The notes: generated from the sequence alone by a model not told the origin. A DNA stretch of 64,000 nucleotides from Formicarius rufipectus (GCA_013399695.1 VXAU01002301.1:186001-250000); one strand, 5' to 3'; shown: positions 27,901 through 39,494, numbered from the stretch's first letter. Program-made: numbers and translations.

Positions 27901-30900
27901 TTTTAGCTTAGTTAGGCTACTTTTGAGCTTTTCCAGAACTCAGTCACAAACTACAGAGGTGTCTGTGTCTGCATGTCCATGAACAAGCAGGACATTCCTT
28001 GTTCCAGAGCACATGTGGCAGCAGGGCTATGGACTAGGAAAATAGGCTAGCTGTCCTATAAGCTTTTATGAGTAGTTCTTGCGAGGGAAGAAAATTATTT
28101 GATAGCTGTATTCTCCCACACAGGGAGGATATTTGGTTACCATTTATTGTTCTTCCTTTTCATGCTATGGGTGCTAGTCTCTGTGAGTTGGATTTTTTTC
28201 TTTAATTTAAGCCTAGTTAATGGAAAGAGACTTAGCCACAGAACTTTCTGCATTTCGTGTATCAGAAACAAGACTCTTTGTTTTAGAAAGCATATATCTG
28301 GCAGGTTAATTTACTCCACATCCAAGTGTATCTTGTCTGGTGGGCTCCTGTATTATAAGCATTGAATTTTCTTCTGCTTGAGTCCTTTTGTGTGCTTTGC
28401 ACCTGACTTCTGAGTTTGTTGAGGACTGTGCTTGTGTGAAAATGCTCTTCTGTTTCTGTTGCACATATGTTCATGTTCGGATTTTCTCAATGACCAGCTC
28501 AGAAAAGTCAGCTCATCTTCCTAGATTCGCAGAAAACATCATTCCTTCGCTATAAGAGTCGCCTGCAGGTGGTCCGAGGGCTGAAGGAGAAAGCCTGTGA
28601 GAGCCTGCAGGGTTGGTATTGTGCATATGACTTTATCCTGCATAAGTAACTGTGGTAATCTTTTTATTTGTGGTTTCCTTTGGCTCTGGTGGAGCTCCTG
28701 TCTCCCACAGCTCCAGTGGCATCTACAACAGTACAACAGCACTCTTCTCACACCCTACACACAACCATACTTGGAGTGTGGCTGTTTTACCTTGCATACT
28801 CTGTATTTTCAGCCCTACCTTGTGTTAAGCTTTTGTGGGATGAAAATAGACCCGAAAGTTCTTCAAAATGACACAGCATTGTTTCCACAGTACCATCTTG
28901 GCTGTGCGAAACAGTGCTCAGCATGTCCTTTGTGCTGAGTATCTGTAGGCATATTCACCTGCCAGCTCACAGGCTTGGGTAGTTTTTCTGAAAGCAGAAT
29001 TCTTTGTCCTAGTCCAGATCTGCTGCACTGAGATTATCCCTCTGATTGCGCTTTTCAGTATCACCCTCCCCACCTGGGCAGAGGAGCAGTGTTGTTTTCA
29101 CAATTGCTGTTTCTTCTCATGTGCTGCCTGAGGGGGTTGAGAGCTATAATGCTCCAGAACACCAGCAGGTAGAATGTATCTGCCCAGCAAACTACCCAGG
29201 TCACCCAGAGAGAAAGCTTAAAAATAACTGTTCTATACTGTGACATTTGTTACCATGTTTTGCAGATTATGAAATGCCAAATTGCCCAGAACTGGAGCTT
29301 TTCTCTGAAACCAGCAGTGTTGTGACATCCAGTGACATGAACAGCAAATATTCACACAGCAATTCAAGAATATCAGCGTAGGTATTACTTGCCTCCAAAT
29401 TAGGTAGTGACTATTCTGGGATCAGCATTTGGGAGGTCAGCTTGCTTATGGTTAGCATGCTTCTTGCAATTGTGTGTGCCTTGAAAGCTGCTTTAATTAT
29501 GAGCATTCTGTAGTTACTTTAACTCTTCCTGGAAGGGAAAGAGCAGAAAATGCCAGAAGCTACTAGTGCAGCAGGAACTGAGTGCCCAGCGCAGAGGAGC
29601 TGTGAACACAGACTCTGGGCAGGATCTGGCTCTGTGGGTGTTGGGCATGTTGCCAGAATAGCTGGCTGTGGAAAGCTTGACACAGAATACAAGCAGAGTC
29701 TGTTAACAGCTTGTGCGCATGACTTGTGTTCTTTGTCCCAGGTTTTGCACTTGGTGTGTGGGGGTTGCTGCCAAATTTCATACTGATGTCTTCCCACAGT
29801 GGGTGTCTGCATTGTTTTTGAGTGTTCGTAAGAATACAAGCTGCAATGTGGGGTGGTATGTGTGACAGGCTGGTGTATTCTGTGGGACCACTTCTGAATC
29901 CCCAGCTGAAACGTGTTAAAATACAGTTGTGGGAAAATGTTGGGCTTTTTAGGGCTTTTTTTTTTTTTTTTTGGGGGGGACCAGATGTAAAAGGAAAGAG
30001 AATGCAGCCTTATGCAGCCTTAGTATTCAGGCTACCTGTGCCAGAGTGTGCTGATCATCTGGAAGCATCATGCAGCTAGGTCTGGCTTATGAATTAAGTT
30101 GCTTTCAAGTGATAATAGGTAAAAGCTGAGCAGGCTCTGGAGATAGTAAAAATTAAAATGTATACACACAAGCACAGACTCTGGGACTTAACCTTGCTGG
30201 AATACAAAGCTGTCTTTTTTGTAGCAGAGAAATGGCCTGACTCCTGTCTGGTGTTCCAGACCACAAAGGATATTGGTTGAGGAGCACTGAAAACATTGTC
30301 ACAGTGCAGAAGTTTATGCACAGTCCACTGTCACTGGAGAGAGTAAGGACTTGAGTAACAAGTTTTAGCAAGTTTCATGCACACTGTTCATTTTCCTTCT
30401 GACTTACCCTGTTAACAGCTGATCCTGTTGTACACACTCTAATAAAGCACACTCCTTTTCAGGCGATCCTCAAAGAACCGGCGCAAGGCTGAGCGTAAGA
30501 GATACAGCTTGAAGGAGGGAAGTCCTTTTGAAGATATTGCCCTTCTGGAAGTCCTGGGAGAAAATGTTCGTGCTGTTGAGACTGTGAAGGGTAGGACATT
30601 TGGTGGTCTTAATGCACTCTGCGCTTTGTGAGCGCAGCTGAGGTGCCCTCTTTTTCTTACTGTGTGTGCTGGGAGGAAAAGCTGTCTGGCCCTTACGACT
30701 GTCTGTGTTGGACTTTGGATTAGTTCATCTGTTTTTCTGGTTGAAATATGTAGTTACATGTGAGTTCTCTGCATTTGAAAATTGGGGGTAGAGAAGCAAG
30801 GCCTTGTCACGTGCTGCTACAGGTTTGTCATACTTTTGTACTCGGGCACTGGGGAGGCTGGATAGGGACAGAACCGGTTCTTAGTTATTGCTCTTTCCTG

Positions 30901-33221
30901 TGCATTGGTAGCAAAGAAATATAACTGTTCATGTAGCATACCTGTGTTAATTGCTACTGCTTTTGCATATGTTCCATCCTGCAGGGGATATACACATGCT
31001 TCTGAAGCAGCTCGTACTTTTTGGTTATGATGAACAAGCTGGGGCACTTCAGCAAGTCTTGGAAGAGGTTTTGCAGTTAATGGAGACCTCGATCCCAGAA
31101 ATATGGACTCCAGACCTTCAGCAGAGCTCTGTCAGCCTGGTCTGTGCTCATCCACAATACCTATCACACCTGCTATACAATGCCAAGTGTTAGCACGGTT
31201 TTGTATTATCCAGTAAAGGGCCCAGAATCTTTGCTTGGCTTTCAAAATCTGGTTTTGGGGTTTTTTTTCTGTAGAGGTTCCATAGACAGTCTAGCCAGTA
31301 CCTGCCAAGTCAGTACACTCTAGATGTGTACACCAGGTTCAGCCTACTGTATCCCTTGCACTGAATGCCGCATTGGACTTCCTGAGGCTTGTCTTAGCTT
31401 GTCCTAGTGGTGACTTTGTAAGGTCTTTCTTAAACCATTTGTAGGACATAGGAACACTGTTCTTCTTTTTTAGGCCTAATGGCAGAAGTGTTAACATAGT
31501 TTTTATGTACTAGAGTAGTGGTTGTCCAGCCTGGTGGTGTGAAGTGAAAAGCTACTAGACTGGTCGGTTTAGTCTGAAACAGTCTGTCATAAGGAGCATA
31601 TTGAAAAACAAAAAAATAGGCTTATGTCAGGTTTCCAAGCTTCAGTGTAATGCAGAATAAGAAAATCACTAGGACAGTAAGTTAGTTCCCTTCCAGAGTA
31701 AAAGTCTTTATTTAATAAAGTGGTTTTTTAACACTCATTGTGAACACACGACGTTTCCCAGTATCTTCTCCCTAACTGCTGATTAGCAGGACTTGTAAGG
31801 ACACTGTTCCTATGTGACAGGGAACTGACACTCCCAGAAGAACTTTATATATTGATGGTGCTGTAATGAAATTAGTACTGCCAAATCATGACATTTATAG
31901 GGCTGTGAAGAAGCTGATGTTGGAATAAGGGTTCTGTGTCCTGCAAAGCTGTGCAAAAGCAGTTTTCTCTTTCTGCCTCTTTCTTAACTTTTCTGAGACA
32001 TTACTGGACTTGACCACATATTCCTGTCCACTTTGTACTTGAGGTCTCCTACAGGCAGCTGCTTCTGCTTTTGGACACTTGAGAGCAGAGTTTCCTTTAA
32101 GGGTATCCCTGCTCTTAGTCTTGCTTTGTTCAGGTTGGAACGTGGCCATTGCTTCCTATTGCAGGTCCTGGGACCCAATTCAACTGCAAACAGCATTATG
32201 GCTGCCTACCAGCAGAAGAGGATCACACCTCCTGTTATACAAGGTTAGTTGAGGCTCTGAGTTGGGTGTGGATGTGAAATGTCAGTGAGGTTAGCGGACT
32301 TTGATGCTCTCCAAATACTGGTACCTGCTAACAGTTGTACTAGTTCCTCAGCTGTAGAGGTTTCTTGCTTTTCTTTATGGTGTAACGTTTTGCCTCATGG
32401 CAAGTGAGCACTCTTCTTAAAAAAGGTTTATTTACTCTGAAGTCCCATGCTAAAACTATCTCACTTGTGCTCCTGGCTTCCTGTATGTGTAATGTCAGTC
32501 TGTTGCAAGGGAATTGAAAATCTGATTTCTTAAGGAATGTGTTTGATAATTCTTGTAACTTACCTGCTGAATTTTTCTACCTTGCTTTGACAGTCAGGTC
32601 AGGCTCTTGACCAGACCAGGCTATGGTCTGCTGTGTTGCTTTGCCATCTTGAAGTCCTTGCCACTGATGCAAACTTAGGGCTGAGAGACCTAGCAAGAGC
32701 TGGTCCTAACTCCCCTGTCTATCCTCTTCCCCACTAGTCCTACAATCTCTTCCCCTACTAGTCCTGGAATTGCCTGAGGAAATCCTCTAATGAACCTCTA
32801 GATATGACCTGCCTATTGCCATTCGCCAGGGCTGGCTCCAGAAAAAGCCTTGTGCTTCTTATTAACACTGAACAGAGCCAGCTGGCTGTTGCGTGTGATT
32901 GCCCAGTGACTGGTGAATGAATGGAGTTCTGCTTTGTGCCACTGATTGTTACATCCTCTTTCTGAACATTAACAGTAATTCAGAGGGGACTTGATGTGCC
33001 CTAGAGATTTTCTTGTGCAAGCAGATCTGCTAGGGTCAAGAGATTTCTCAGCGTCCTTTGATGTAAAGAAAAGTGAACCAAAGTAGTTGACAGCTCTTGA
33101 AGAAACTATTGCTGTTACCCCATGTTCTGACACTTGTTCCATTTGCCTTTCAGATCCAGAAGTACTTACTCCACCAAAATTCAGTAAAAATCTACAGTGG
33201 AAACTGCATCTTCTGCAGTAA
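3606..33221 (+). CDS. ELP1: Elongator complex protein 1 (ELP1/IKBKAP), 36 coding exons, complete
   Basis: ELP1 is the scaffold of the Elongator complex, which with ELP3 modifies wobble uridines of cytosolic tRNAs. Coding exons: 3606-3761, 4801-4953, 5654-5735, 7609-7689, 8031-8116, 9325-9424, 10269-10359, 10838-10961, 11593-11677, 12705-12935, 13172-13342, 13966-14065, 14698-14880, 15679-15785, 16320-16423, 17220-17273, 17373-17478, 18098-18213, 18809-18882, 19499-19577, 19846-19925, 20803-20943, 22020-22105, 23155-23303, 24155-24278, 24592-24689, 25824-26025, 26970-27031, 27564-27626, 27759-27819, 28498-28611, 29266-29377, 30463-30590, 30985-31139, 32165-32243, 33154-33221. Phases agree at every junction; the sum is 4005 nt, 1334 aa, no internal stop (human 1332). 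Residues 1-~730 form the WD40 propellers (for example GFLPEDGSG, TWRGDGQF, WTMGNYHWYLKQS), followed by the alpha-solenoid/TPR part. Coding exon n corresponds to human exon n+1, since human exon 1 is untranslated. One donor is GC (19578). Introns over 300 bases otherwise show only the repeats listed. Confidence 0.97.
6172..7440 (-). mobile_element. CR1 LINE, minus orientation, in ELP1 intron 3
   Basis: The 3' end lies at the left (reverse complement of the CR1 terminus from about 6175: catagaatgcttgaggctga). Rightwards, on the minus strand, broken reverse-transcriptase ORF2 is readable, for example SSQHEFMKRKSCLT and a degenerate YLHSNKIFDAVFHN where intact copies have a DFSKAFDTV-type motif. 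Many stops and frame changes make it long dead. It fills most of the intron between ELP1 coding exons 3 and 4 and ends about 170 bases before exon 4. Confidence 0.8.
11767..12364 (+). mobile_element. Solo LTR of an avian ERVL-type endogenous retrovirus in ELP1 intron 9
   Basis: The block starts TGTCATGGTTTAACCC and ends CCAGTGCA, so it has the TG...CA ends of an LTR, about 598 bases. The internal text (GGGAGAGAATCAGAAGG, GAGCATGGTGTCATATAGTA, CTCAGCAATAACAAAAACAT) matches what I remember of a widespread bird ERVL LTR family. The flanking five bases are gctgg before and gctga after, a probable decayed target-site duplication. No internal retroviral genes flank it, hence solo. It sits in the gene's sense orientation by this reading. 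Confidence 0.7.
16025..16050. repeat. (CA)n/(TA)n microsatellite in ELP1 intron 14
   Basis: An uninterrupted run of AC dinucleotides is followed by TA dinucleotides in the line starting 16021. It lies in an AT-rich part of the intron and has no evident role. Confidence 0.9.
18470..18720 (-). mobile_element. Old CR1 3' fragment upstream of ELP1 coding exon 19
   Basis: From about 18470 the plus strand resembles a reverse-complement CR1 terminus (gattcacagaatgcagaagg, then accactggaggtgaggagcc and cctccctagagcagggctaacc). It is much diverged, with small insertions. It ends roughly 100 bases before the 74-base exon orthologous to human exon 20. Confidence 0.55.
18809..18882 (+). CDS. ELP1: ELP1 coding exon 19, ortholog of the human exon skipped in familial dysautonomia
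   Basis: The exon is 74 bases and spans coding positions 2131-2204 of the assembled frame, residues 711-735, reading MPRGNLETVHHRALVLAQ onwards. Human exon 20 has the same length and coding coordinates, and the familial dysautonomia mutation lies at position +6 of its donor (c.2204+6T>C). Here the exon ends AG and the donor is gtaaat: G at -1, A at +5, T at +6. Confidence 0.95.
19499..19583 (+). CDS. ELP1: ELP1 coding exon 20 with a GC splice donor
   Basis: The exon (19499-19577, 79 bases) encodes the stretch with REAFQCMRKLRINLNLLYDH and ends at AAG in phase 0. The intron begins gcaagt (19578-19583), the textbook GC-AG donor consensus after AAG. The next exon starts GTA TTT CTG GAA at 19846 in phase 0. 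Using the GT four bases downstream would shift the frame, so the GC donor is needed. Confidence 0.88.
30463..30590 (+). CDS. ELP1: ELP1 coding exon 33, basic C-terminal tRNA-binding segment
   Basis: The exon encodes residues from about 1192 onwards, beginning ARSSKNRRKAERKRYSLKEG. The cluster of Arg/Lys matches the conserved basic region of ELP1 reported to act in tRNA binding and formerly described as a nuclear localisation signal. It is fully conserved in character here. Splice phases on both sides agree with neighbours. Confidence 0.93.
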
Positions 33222-33837
33222 CTGAAAACCAAAGAATCCCTGTGGACTCTAAACTGTACCTTTTCATATAATTTCATTATATCTTTACTGAAACTCTTGG
33301 TGTTTATGATACACTGTTCTTAAGGCTGTGCAATTGAAGGGTCCCTGAACCTGATGCAGCTGTGCCTGTGACCTGTATGATGTCACACGAATGGGGACAG
33401 CCACTCAAATCCCACTACAGAGGTGGTTTGTCAGGCTGGGGAGCAAAAGGGTGTGTAGCTCTGAATGCTGCTGGCTGGATCCAACATCTCCTACCATGTT
33501 CCTTCCCTTCTGAATGAAGCAAGCCCACTAATATTGGATGGGCTGTTTTTATTGCCATCATACCCTCCTATGTATGGTACCTGCAGTGATGACAGGCACA
33601 TTTTAAGCACTTCAGCCTGCTTTAGGTCTCACCAGTAAGTCTGTACCAATAGCAAATTGTTGTAGTCACTAAACAAATTAATTGTGTTTTTTTCTGCTGA
33701 AGTTAGATGTTTTTAATACTATTTTTCATCAAATACTGCTTTGTTACATCAGAGTCAACCCTGCAGTGCCAACCGCCATGGCTGTCCTGAAACCATGCCC
33801 AGTCACACCAAGGAGATCTTGGGCAGAGTAAGACATG

Positions 33838-33843
33838 AATAAA
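33838..33843 (+). terminator. Probable ELP1 polyadenylation signal
   Basis: AATAAA lies 617 bases after the ELP1 stop codon (33219-33221) and is followed by a G/T-rich stretch (cagggggtgtaagtgtcatg). It is the first canonical hexamer I found downstream of the stop, so the 3' UTR is probably about 630 bases. Confidence 0.6.
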
Positions 33844-33869
33844 AACAGGGCAGGGGGTGTAAGTGTCAT

Positions 33870-36230
33870 GCTTTGCTGGATGATACTACCTAATAATTAC
33901 CTAACTAATTAAATTTAAGTTTAAAGATGGACTAAGGCTGCTGTATGACACTGACAGATTAGCAGCTGTCCCCTGATAATGCTCTGTACTGTTGCAGAAC
34001 TGTCATCTGGAAACTGGTCTCATATATGAGAATTAAGTTTCACCCCAGAATACTTCTACAGTATGGTGGGCAAAGTAACAACAGCAGTTGTGGGAGCAGA
34101 GGCAGAGGGCAAGGATGGAAACCCTTTCAGTGGTAGCAGTCCCCTCTCACTTAGTTCTGACCTGGCAGGTGCTGTGTTCAATGCAGGCCATTTCAGTTAG
34201 GTGCTTGTTCTGGGAAAATAGCAGCAAAAACAAGGCACTTCCTCTCTTCTGGAGGTATTTAATAACCCAGGAGCGAGCTGTGTTCTTACTGCATGGCATT
34301 AGCATGTCCAGTGCTGCATATCATTGTGCTTCTTATCAGGATGGCCATTGGTCTTGTGCCACATGTAACTGTGCTGGCTTGGGCTTGTAGTGGAGAGGTG
34401 AACAGTCCTTTGTCAGCATGAAGCATCAGAGTGCCTCTTGTTTCCAGCTGTTCTGATTTTTGTGGCCTATTCTGGGTGGTGTTTGTAAAGTACTGTGACT
34501 ACACTGGAAAGAGATTCTCCAAAGGTAAAGACTTTTGACATGGCAAAACACGTTAAAGACTTTACAGGGTAGGAGTGTTTTACTGGATCTGGGTCTTCAA
34601 AATAGTAGCACAGCATAGTCCAGGAATTTCAATATAGGAACCATTTGTCAGGTCTGGAGAAAGGGGTCATGAGGGAATCTGGAGGCCTCTACAGAGAGCT
34701 CTGGCCCTGCAACTGAAATGTAACACCAACATTGCAAATTCCTGACATTCCTAAATTTGATGCCAGGAAATGCTGAGGTCTCCCACAACCTAATTTATTG
34801 TCTAGAAAGAGATTCCCTTTTTAAAGAACACAAGAAAAGGTAAAATTGCTGCTGCCTTCCTGACGATCCATGCTTCTGCCTATGTCAGTGAGTCCTTCTG
34901 CTTTTCCATCATGGTGGTCATCAAAAATGCCTTGGTCTTAGGCATGTTTTCTTGTTCTCCCATCAAGGCAAAGCACCTTTAAATTTGTCATCCAGGTGCA
35001 AGACCAGTCTTTTAAACCATTTATCACTGAACTCCATTGTCTTCCCCTAACCTCTCCCTCATGAGTGTACTTGGACTAAGGAGCAGTACAGCTGGAAGCA
35101 GCACCTAGTGTCCATGAGCCTCCACAAGGGGTGTCCTGCCTCCTGTTTTCTAGTTTTGCATTCACTAAGCCTTAGCTTCTTAGCAGCTAGGAGGCTGCTT
35201 CCCCTTGGTTTCTGCTGTGATGTTCCTTCACTTTCTTAGTGATGCACGTAATCTTGAAATATACTCTGCCTTAATCACTGTCTTTGCAGACACGTTAAAT
35301 TTGCTGTTCTGAGTTCTGTGGAGGCTCCTACAAACAAATGGAGCTGTCAGCAATTGAAGTAAGCCATTAACACAGAAATACAGAATTAACTTCAAAAATG
35401 TGCCAGCTTCTGAGCAAATGTATTTAGATTGCTCTATGGAAGCTTGATTCTCTTGTTAGAGTAGAAATTTGTCACCTGTCTGCTAATTAGGTTCATTAAA
35501 TACAAAAGGAAAAACAATGTTTAGTCAAGTTCATTTAAGAACTTTCACAAACACAGATCCACAAATACTGCAGTGTATTGGAGCAACAGATTATAGGTTC
35601 TTGTTAGATTGCCAGTAATAAATGCATCGGCCTACAAAATAGTAATGTACAGTCTCTGTGTGCAGCTGTTCCCTGCGTATCTTCCCATTGCAGTTGGAGG
35701 CACAGATCTTACCAAAAAGGCGTATCTGCTTTGGAAGGAGAGAGGAGGAAGCCTGTGGACTTGCCTGCAAGGTATAATCCTTTGCCTTTTAGGATTTTGA
35801 AGGATACTTTACACCTTTTGGGAGAAGTGGAGATGAGACAAATATTCTGTTACTGACATCATAAAGGCAGCAGGGTGGGGGGTGGAGGGGCAGCCAATAT
35901 ATATACAGCAGGGCTCTTAAGAGTTACAAAGAGAACTGGCACACAGGCTGTGGGGTTTTCACAAGGGTGAAACAAAACTATTGTGCTGCTCCCTTTTCCA
36001 CCTGTGTGGCCAAAGCAGTAAGGGTCTTCCAGCCTCCTCCTGATTATCTCCCCCCATCAGCGTGCCATAATGCCCATGTTAATCTGTTCACCACATACAG
36101 CACATCTCATGATAATCTCTTCATATCTCTTGGCTGTAGGCTTCATTCCTTTAACAGTATCATGAAAATTAATACAGCCAGGGATGGAAGGGGAAGTGCT
36201 CTTGAGTTGATTTAGTTACTCCTTGTCATC
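33870..36230. other. Intergenic stretch between ELP1 and the ACTL7-like pseudogene
   Basis: I see no exon chain, RNA gene or recognisable repeat here. The open frames are short and carry no family motifs. A G-rich track with tatatata lies near 35873-35905. Confidence 0.5.
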
Positions 36231-36239
36231 ACTGGTCTT

Positions 36240-37325
36240 ACTAAGGTATCCACTGTCTTTGTCAGAAGCACATCTGGAACATTTAGGAATTACCATATTC
36301 TGTATATTCACTCCTTTAAATCCAGAGCTCCTGGAAAGAGTAGAGTGAGGCCAGAACAGACCCTCCAATCCAGACAGATGACTTTTTCTGAGGGGATGTG
36401 GCTGTGATGACGTTTTCACTGGAGGACACCTTTTCCAGTTCCATCTGGAAGCAGTTGGCAAATCCCTCCATCACTGTGTTGCTCCTGCACAACAGGATAT
36501 TGCCCATCGTTTTTTGTTGACATCAGCATCATGCTTTTTAGGACAGGTGTCAGTTGCAGAAGGCCTTACTGCTGTGAGCCAAGACAGGTTTGAAGAGTGC
36601 TTCAGCACAAAGGAATTCCCTTGCCTACAGCAACAAGGTGTTCATCCAGCAGCTCATAATAATTTGTTGTTTCTGAACAGGTGAACTCCTGCATAAGGTC
36701 CAGGGAACTGTATCAGCACTTCATTTCTGAGATCCTGTATGATGTGTAGCTGTTCTCTGAATATACTTGCAGACTAATTTAGTAACTTCATGAGGTAACC
36801 TGTGATGGCCAAGCTAGCATAATCCCAGTAATGCTATGAATAACATAACCTTCATAGATGGGAGCCACATGCAAAGTGCCAGGGCCCCTTTCCACCACAA
36901 GAGCTGAGATTTTTCCACCAGAATACATGGATAAATGGGACTGGTGAGCAATACAGGCAGCAGAAATTTGTCCAGCTTCATCTCATCATGTATCTCGTCA
37001 GTGACTGAACATGGGGGAGGCACTGACACCAGCACAGCACGGTAAGGTCCTCTGGCTGAATGTTCATCTCCATCTGGAAAATCCACTCTGAAGTGGGCAT
37101 GGTTTCAGTCCACCATTCTGCCATGTCTTACTGTTGATGAGAGTTAGGGTTATGCTGCTATTCTGAAGCTCTCTTCCAACAAATGTCTTTTTGGTTGCTC
37201 ATAGTCTTTTGTATGGGCTTACCAGCTGTACATGAGAGGATGTAGGAAGGCCATAGATCCCCTGCAAAACCACAGTTAAGTAACCTGTGCCAATGTCTAC
37301 AACTGCTGCTTTACTTTCCTTCATG
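36240..37325 (-). pseudogene. ACTL7A/ACTL7B-like actin-related pseudogene
   Basis: On the minus strand, scattered frames match ACTL7 proteins in order: KAAVVDIGTGYL (about 37310), KKTFVGRELQN (about 37185), RAVLVSVPPP (about 37040), AHQSHLSMYSGGKISALVVE (about 36945), VAPIYEGY (about 36865), GKGIPLC (about 36620), MGNILLCRSNTVMEGF (about 36505), SVWIGGSVLASLYSFQELWI (about 36370). ACTL7A/B are intronless testis actin-related genes of about 415-435 aa; this copy is also collinear without introns. It has an in-frame TGA at 37201-37199, another near 36790, a frame change near 37040 and more between 36780 and 36520, so it cannot be functional. No ATG start region is recognisable. The orientation, convergent with ELP1, equals that of human ACTL7A. 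Which paralog it descends from is not resolved. Confidence 0.85.
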
Positions 37326-37329
37326 GCCT

Positions 37330-38480
37330 TGAGGCTGCCCTTATTCGCAGACTGTCCCTTGTCACCTCAGCTGTGTCTAACTGTGAATCATTGTGACTTT
37401 ACTTTCTGCCCTGTCTGCCGTGAGGAAGACCACGGTTCTCCAGCATTTGGAACTGATCTTAGTCCAGAATACTTCCTGTTGCAAAGCATCAGCACTACTT
37501 CATCTCTGGGACCAGATGAAGCCTTGGTTTGTCAAGAGTGAATGCAGACTGCTGTGCTTTTGTCATTGTTTCTTACTCTCCTAAGTTTTGCTTTCCAAAT
37601 TAAGGCATATTATTAATAATGTCAGCAAAAGTGTGACTGGTGTTTGAAATCAGGCCAGAGCCAAGCCCTCAGCCTTACCATACCACATTCTGGTGAAAGA
37701 TTAATAGTTTAAGAAAGATCTTGCAGAGTGAATCAGAAGAGATAAATAAATAAACAGCAAAGTCTTTCAGAATAGTTTCAAAACAAGAGATAACATGAAT
37801 AAAGATCTTGAATTAGATACCAGGCACTGCATTTGGCAAGGTTCAGTAAGTTTTACTGAAGTTAGCTAAATCGGCTAAAAATGTGTCCTTTAGATGAGCT
37901 TAGCTCATTATAATGTGAAAACCACACCTCTAAAAGTTAAGTTACCCATCTCCAAGTGAAGATCTTTGCCTACAGAACATGCACAATAAATCTGAAATGC
38001 TTTGTACCTTTAAATTGATGCAGGCAAAAGATTGTCCAAGAGCTATCAAGTAGGTATGTATGTAGAAATTGGGTAACTGCAGACTCAGGTATTTAGAAAA
38101 TATAAACATGGTGCTTGGCTGTAACTGGGTGTGCTGGCTCTGTGGATTCACCACCCAGACCCATCCCTGCACTAGCATGAAATAAACTTGGCTCCTTGCA
38201 CACCACCTGAAAGAACCCATTTCTGGGGACAATTCCATGACAGTAACATCTTTACTCTTTTCCAGCAGCAACAAGTTACTATTTGCCCATTGGAGTGTGT
38301 ATAGCAACGTGCACCTCCATGGAGGGACAGAAGGACATCCTCTTTTCACAGAACATGTTATCAAGAGCACAGTCTTCCTTGTGTAGCAAAAACTCTGTGT
38401 GCTGTTTTATTGAAAGCCATTTCACCCAGAGGTCATCTTATTTAACGAGTCAAAGCTGGGCTTAGGAGGAAATTGAACTG
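37330..38480. other. Intergenic stretch between the ACTL7-like pseudogene and the APTX 3' end
   Basis: A minus-strand open frame of 142 codons (37942-38370) lies here but has no motif I can place. No second ACTL7 copy was found, although human carries ACTL7B next to ACTL7A. The evolutionary junction between the human 9q31-like and 9p21-like parts would lie here. Confidence 0.4.
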
Positions 38481-38511
38481 TACACACCAGTTCTGGACTC
38501 AGAAACGGGCT

Positions 38512-38517
38512 TTTATT
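38512..38517 (-). terminator. Candidate APTX polyadenylation signal
   Basis: TTTATT on the plus strand is AATAAA on the APTX strand, about 980 bases past the APTX stop codon. A second copy lies at 38406-38411. Either could end the transcript; no closer canonical hexamer was found. Confidence 0.4.
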
Positions 38518-39199
38518 AGTACTGCTCTGCTGCCTCTCTGGAAGTTCACACCTTGAAAACAATCAAATTAATAGAGGCTTACCAAAATCCTGATGTGGAG
38601 AAACAGGGCAGGATTTAACCACAAAATTTCTGTACCAAACTCAACATACGCAGACAAGCAACTGCAAACTTTAATAGTTTATGACTCTGGGGAGCAGTAA
38701 AGCTGATCACTGCATACTATGCATGTATTTTTATATATAAATGCTTAAATGCATCCTTGCACATGAAAAAGATTGTCTGCCCCACTCAGAGCCTGAGCAG
38801 AGGCTACCCTGGCACCCCAGTGAGGGGCACAGTCCACTCCATAGCTGAGGGAAAATTCAGCAGCACTGAAATGTCAAGCTACTCAGCGGCACACCGAAGT
38901 GTGGATGCGGCAGCAGATGCTCCTTCCCATACACTGACAGTACAGTTTGTCAGCCACACCAGCTCCTGCAATATTACCACTTAGGAGAAACTTCAGTGAC
39001 AGGCAGAAGACATGAGGAGAAAGACCTCTAAATCATTGCTTCTTTGCTTTCCCAGTAGCAGTGTAGATCTGGGCTCAGTTCAGCTTTTGAATTAAAATAA
39101 ATCCTTTCATCCAAGCAAAACACTTCTTGTAGACTTCAGCTCACATCCAGATTAGTGTGGCAGCAAAGCTGCAGCCCCACCTTCAATTTCAGAAGTCAC

Positions 39200-39340
39200 T
39201 TTTTTTGGTTTGGGTTTTTGTTTTGTTTTTGTTTGTTTGTTTGGGGTTGGTTTTTTTGTTTGTTTTGTTTTTGTGTGTGTGTGTGTGTGTGGTTTTGTTT
39301 TTTGTTTTTGTTTTTTGTTTTGTTGTTTCTTTGTTGAGAG
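39200..39340. repeat. T/G-rich simple repeat with (TG)n, in the APTX 3' UTR
   Basis: About 140 bases consist almost only of T and G (TTTTTG, GTTTG units) with a pure TG run at about 39272-39291. On the APTX sense strand this reads as an A/C-rich track 150-290 bases after the stop codon. It may be an expandable low-complexity sequence; open frames over it are meaningless. Confidence 0.85.
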
Positions 39341-39494
39341 AGGGTATAGTTTTTTGTCTAAGCTGTAATGAAGTTAGTATGCTGCTGCTTCTAAGCTACT
39401 TTTCTCAACATTACATTTGTGATTCCGCTTACATTTTGCAGTCTTTGTTTTGGCCTGAAATCCAAAGGCAGGTTGGGAGTCAATTTTTTTGCAG

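Noticed and set aside
37942..38370. Minus-strand open frame of 142 codons
   Set aside because: It has no recognisable motif, no splice context and no conserved-looking composition; I compared it with ABITRAM, ACTL7 and CR1 proteins from memory without success.
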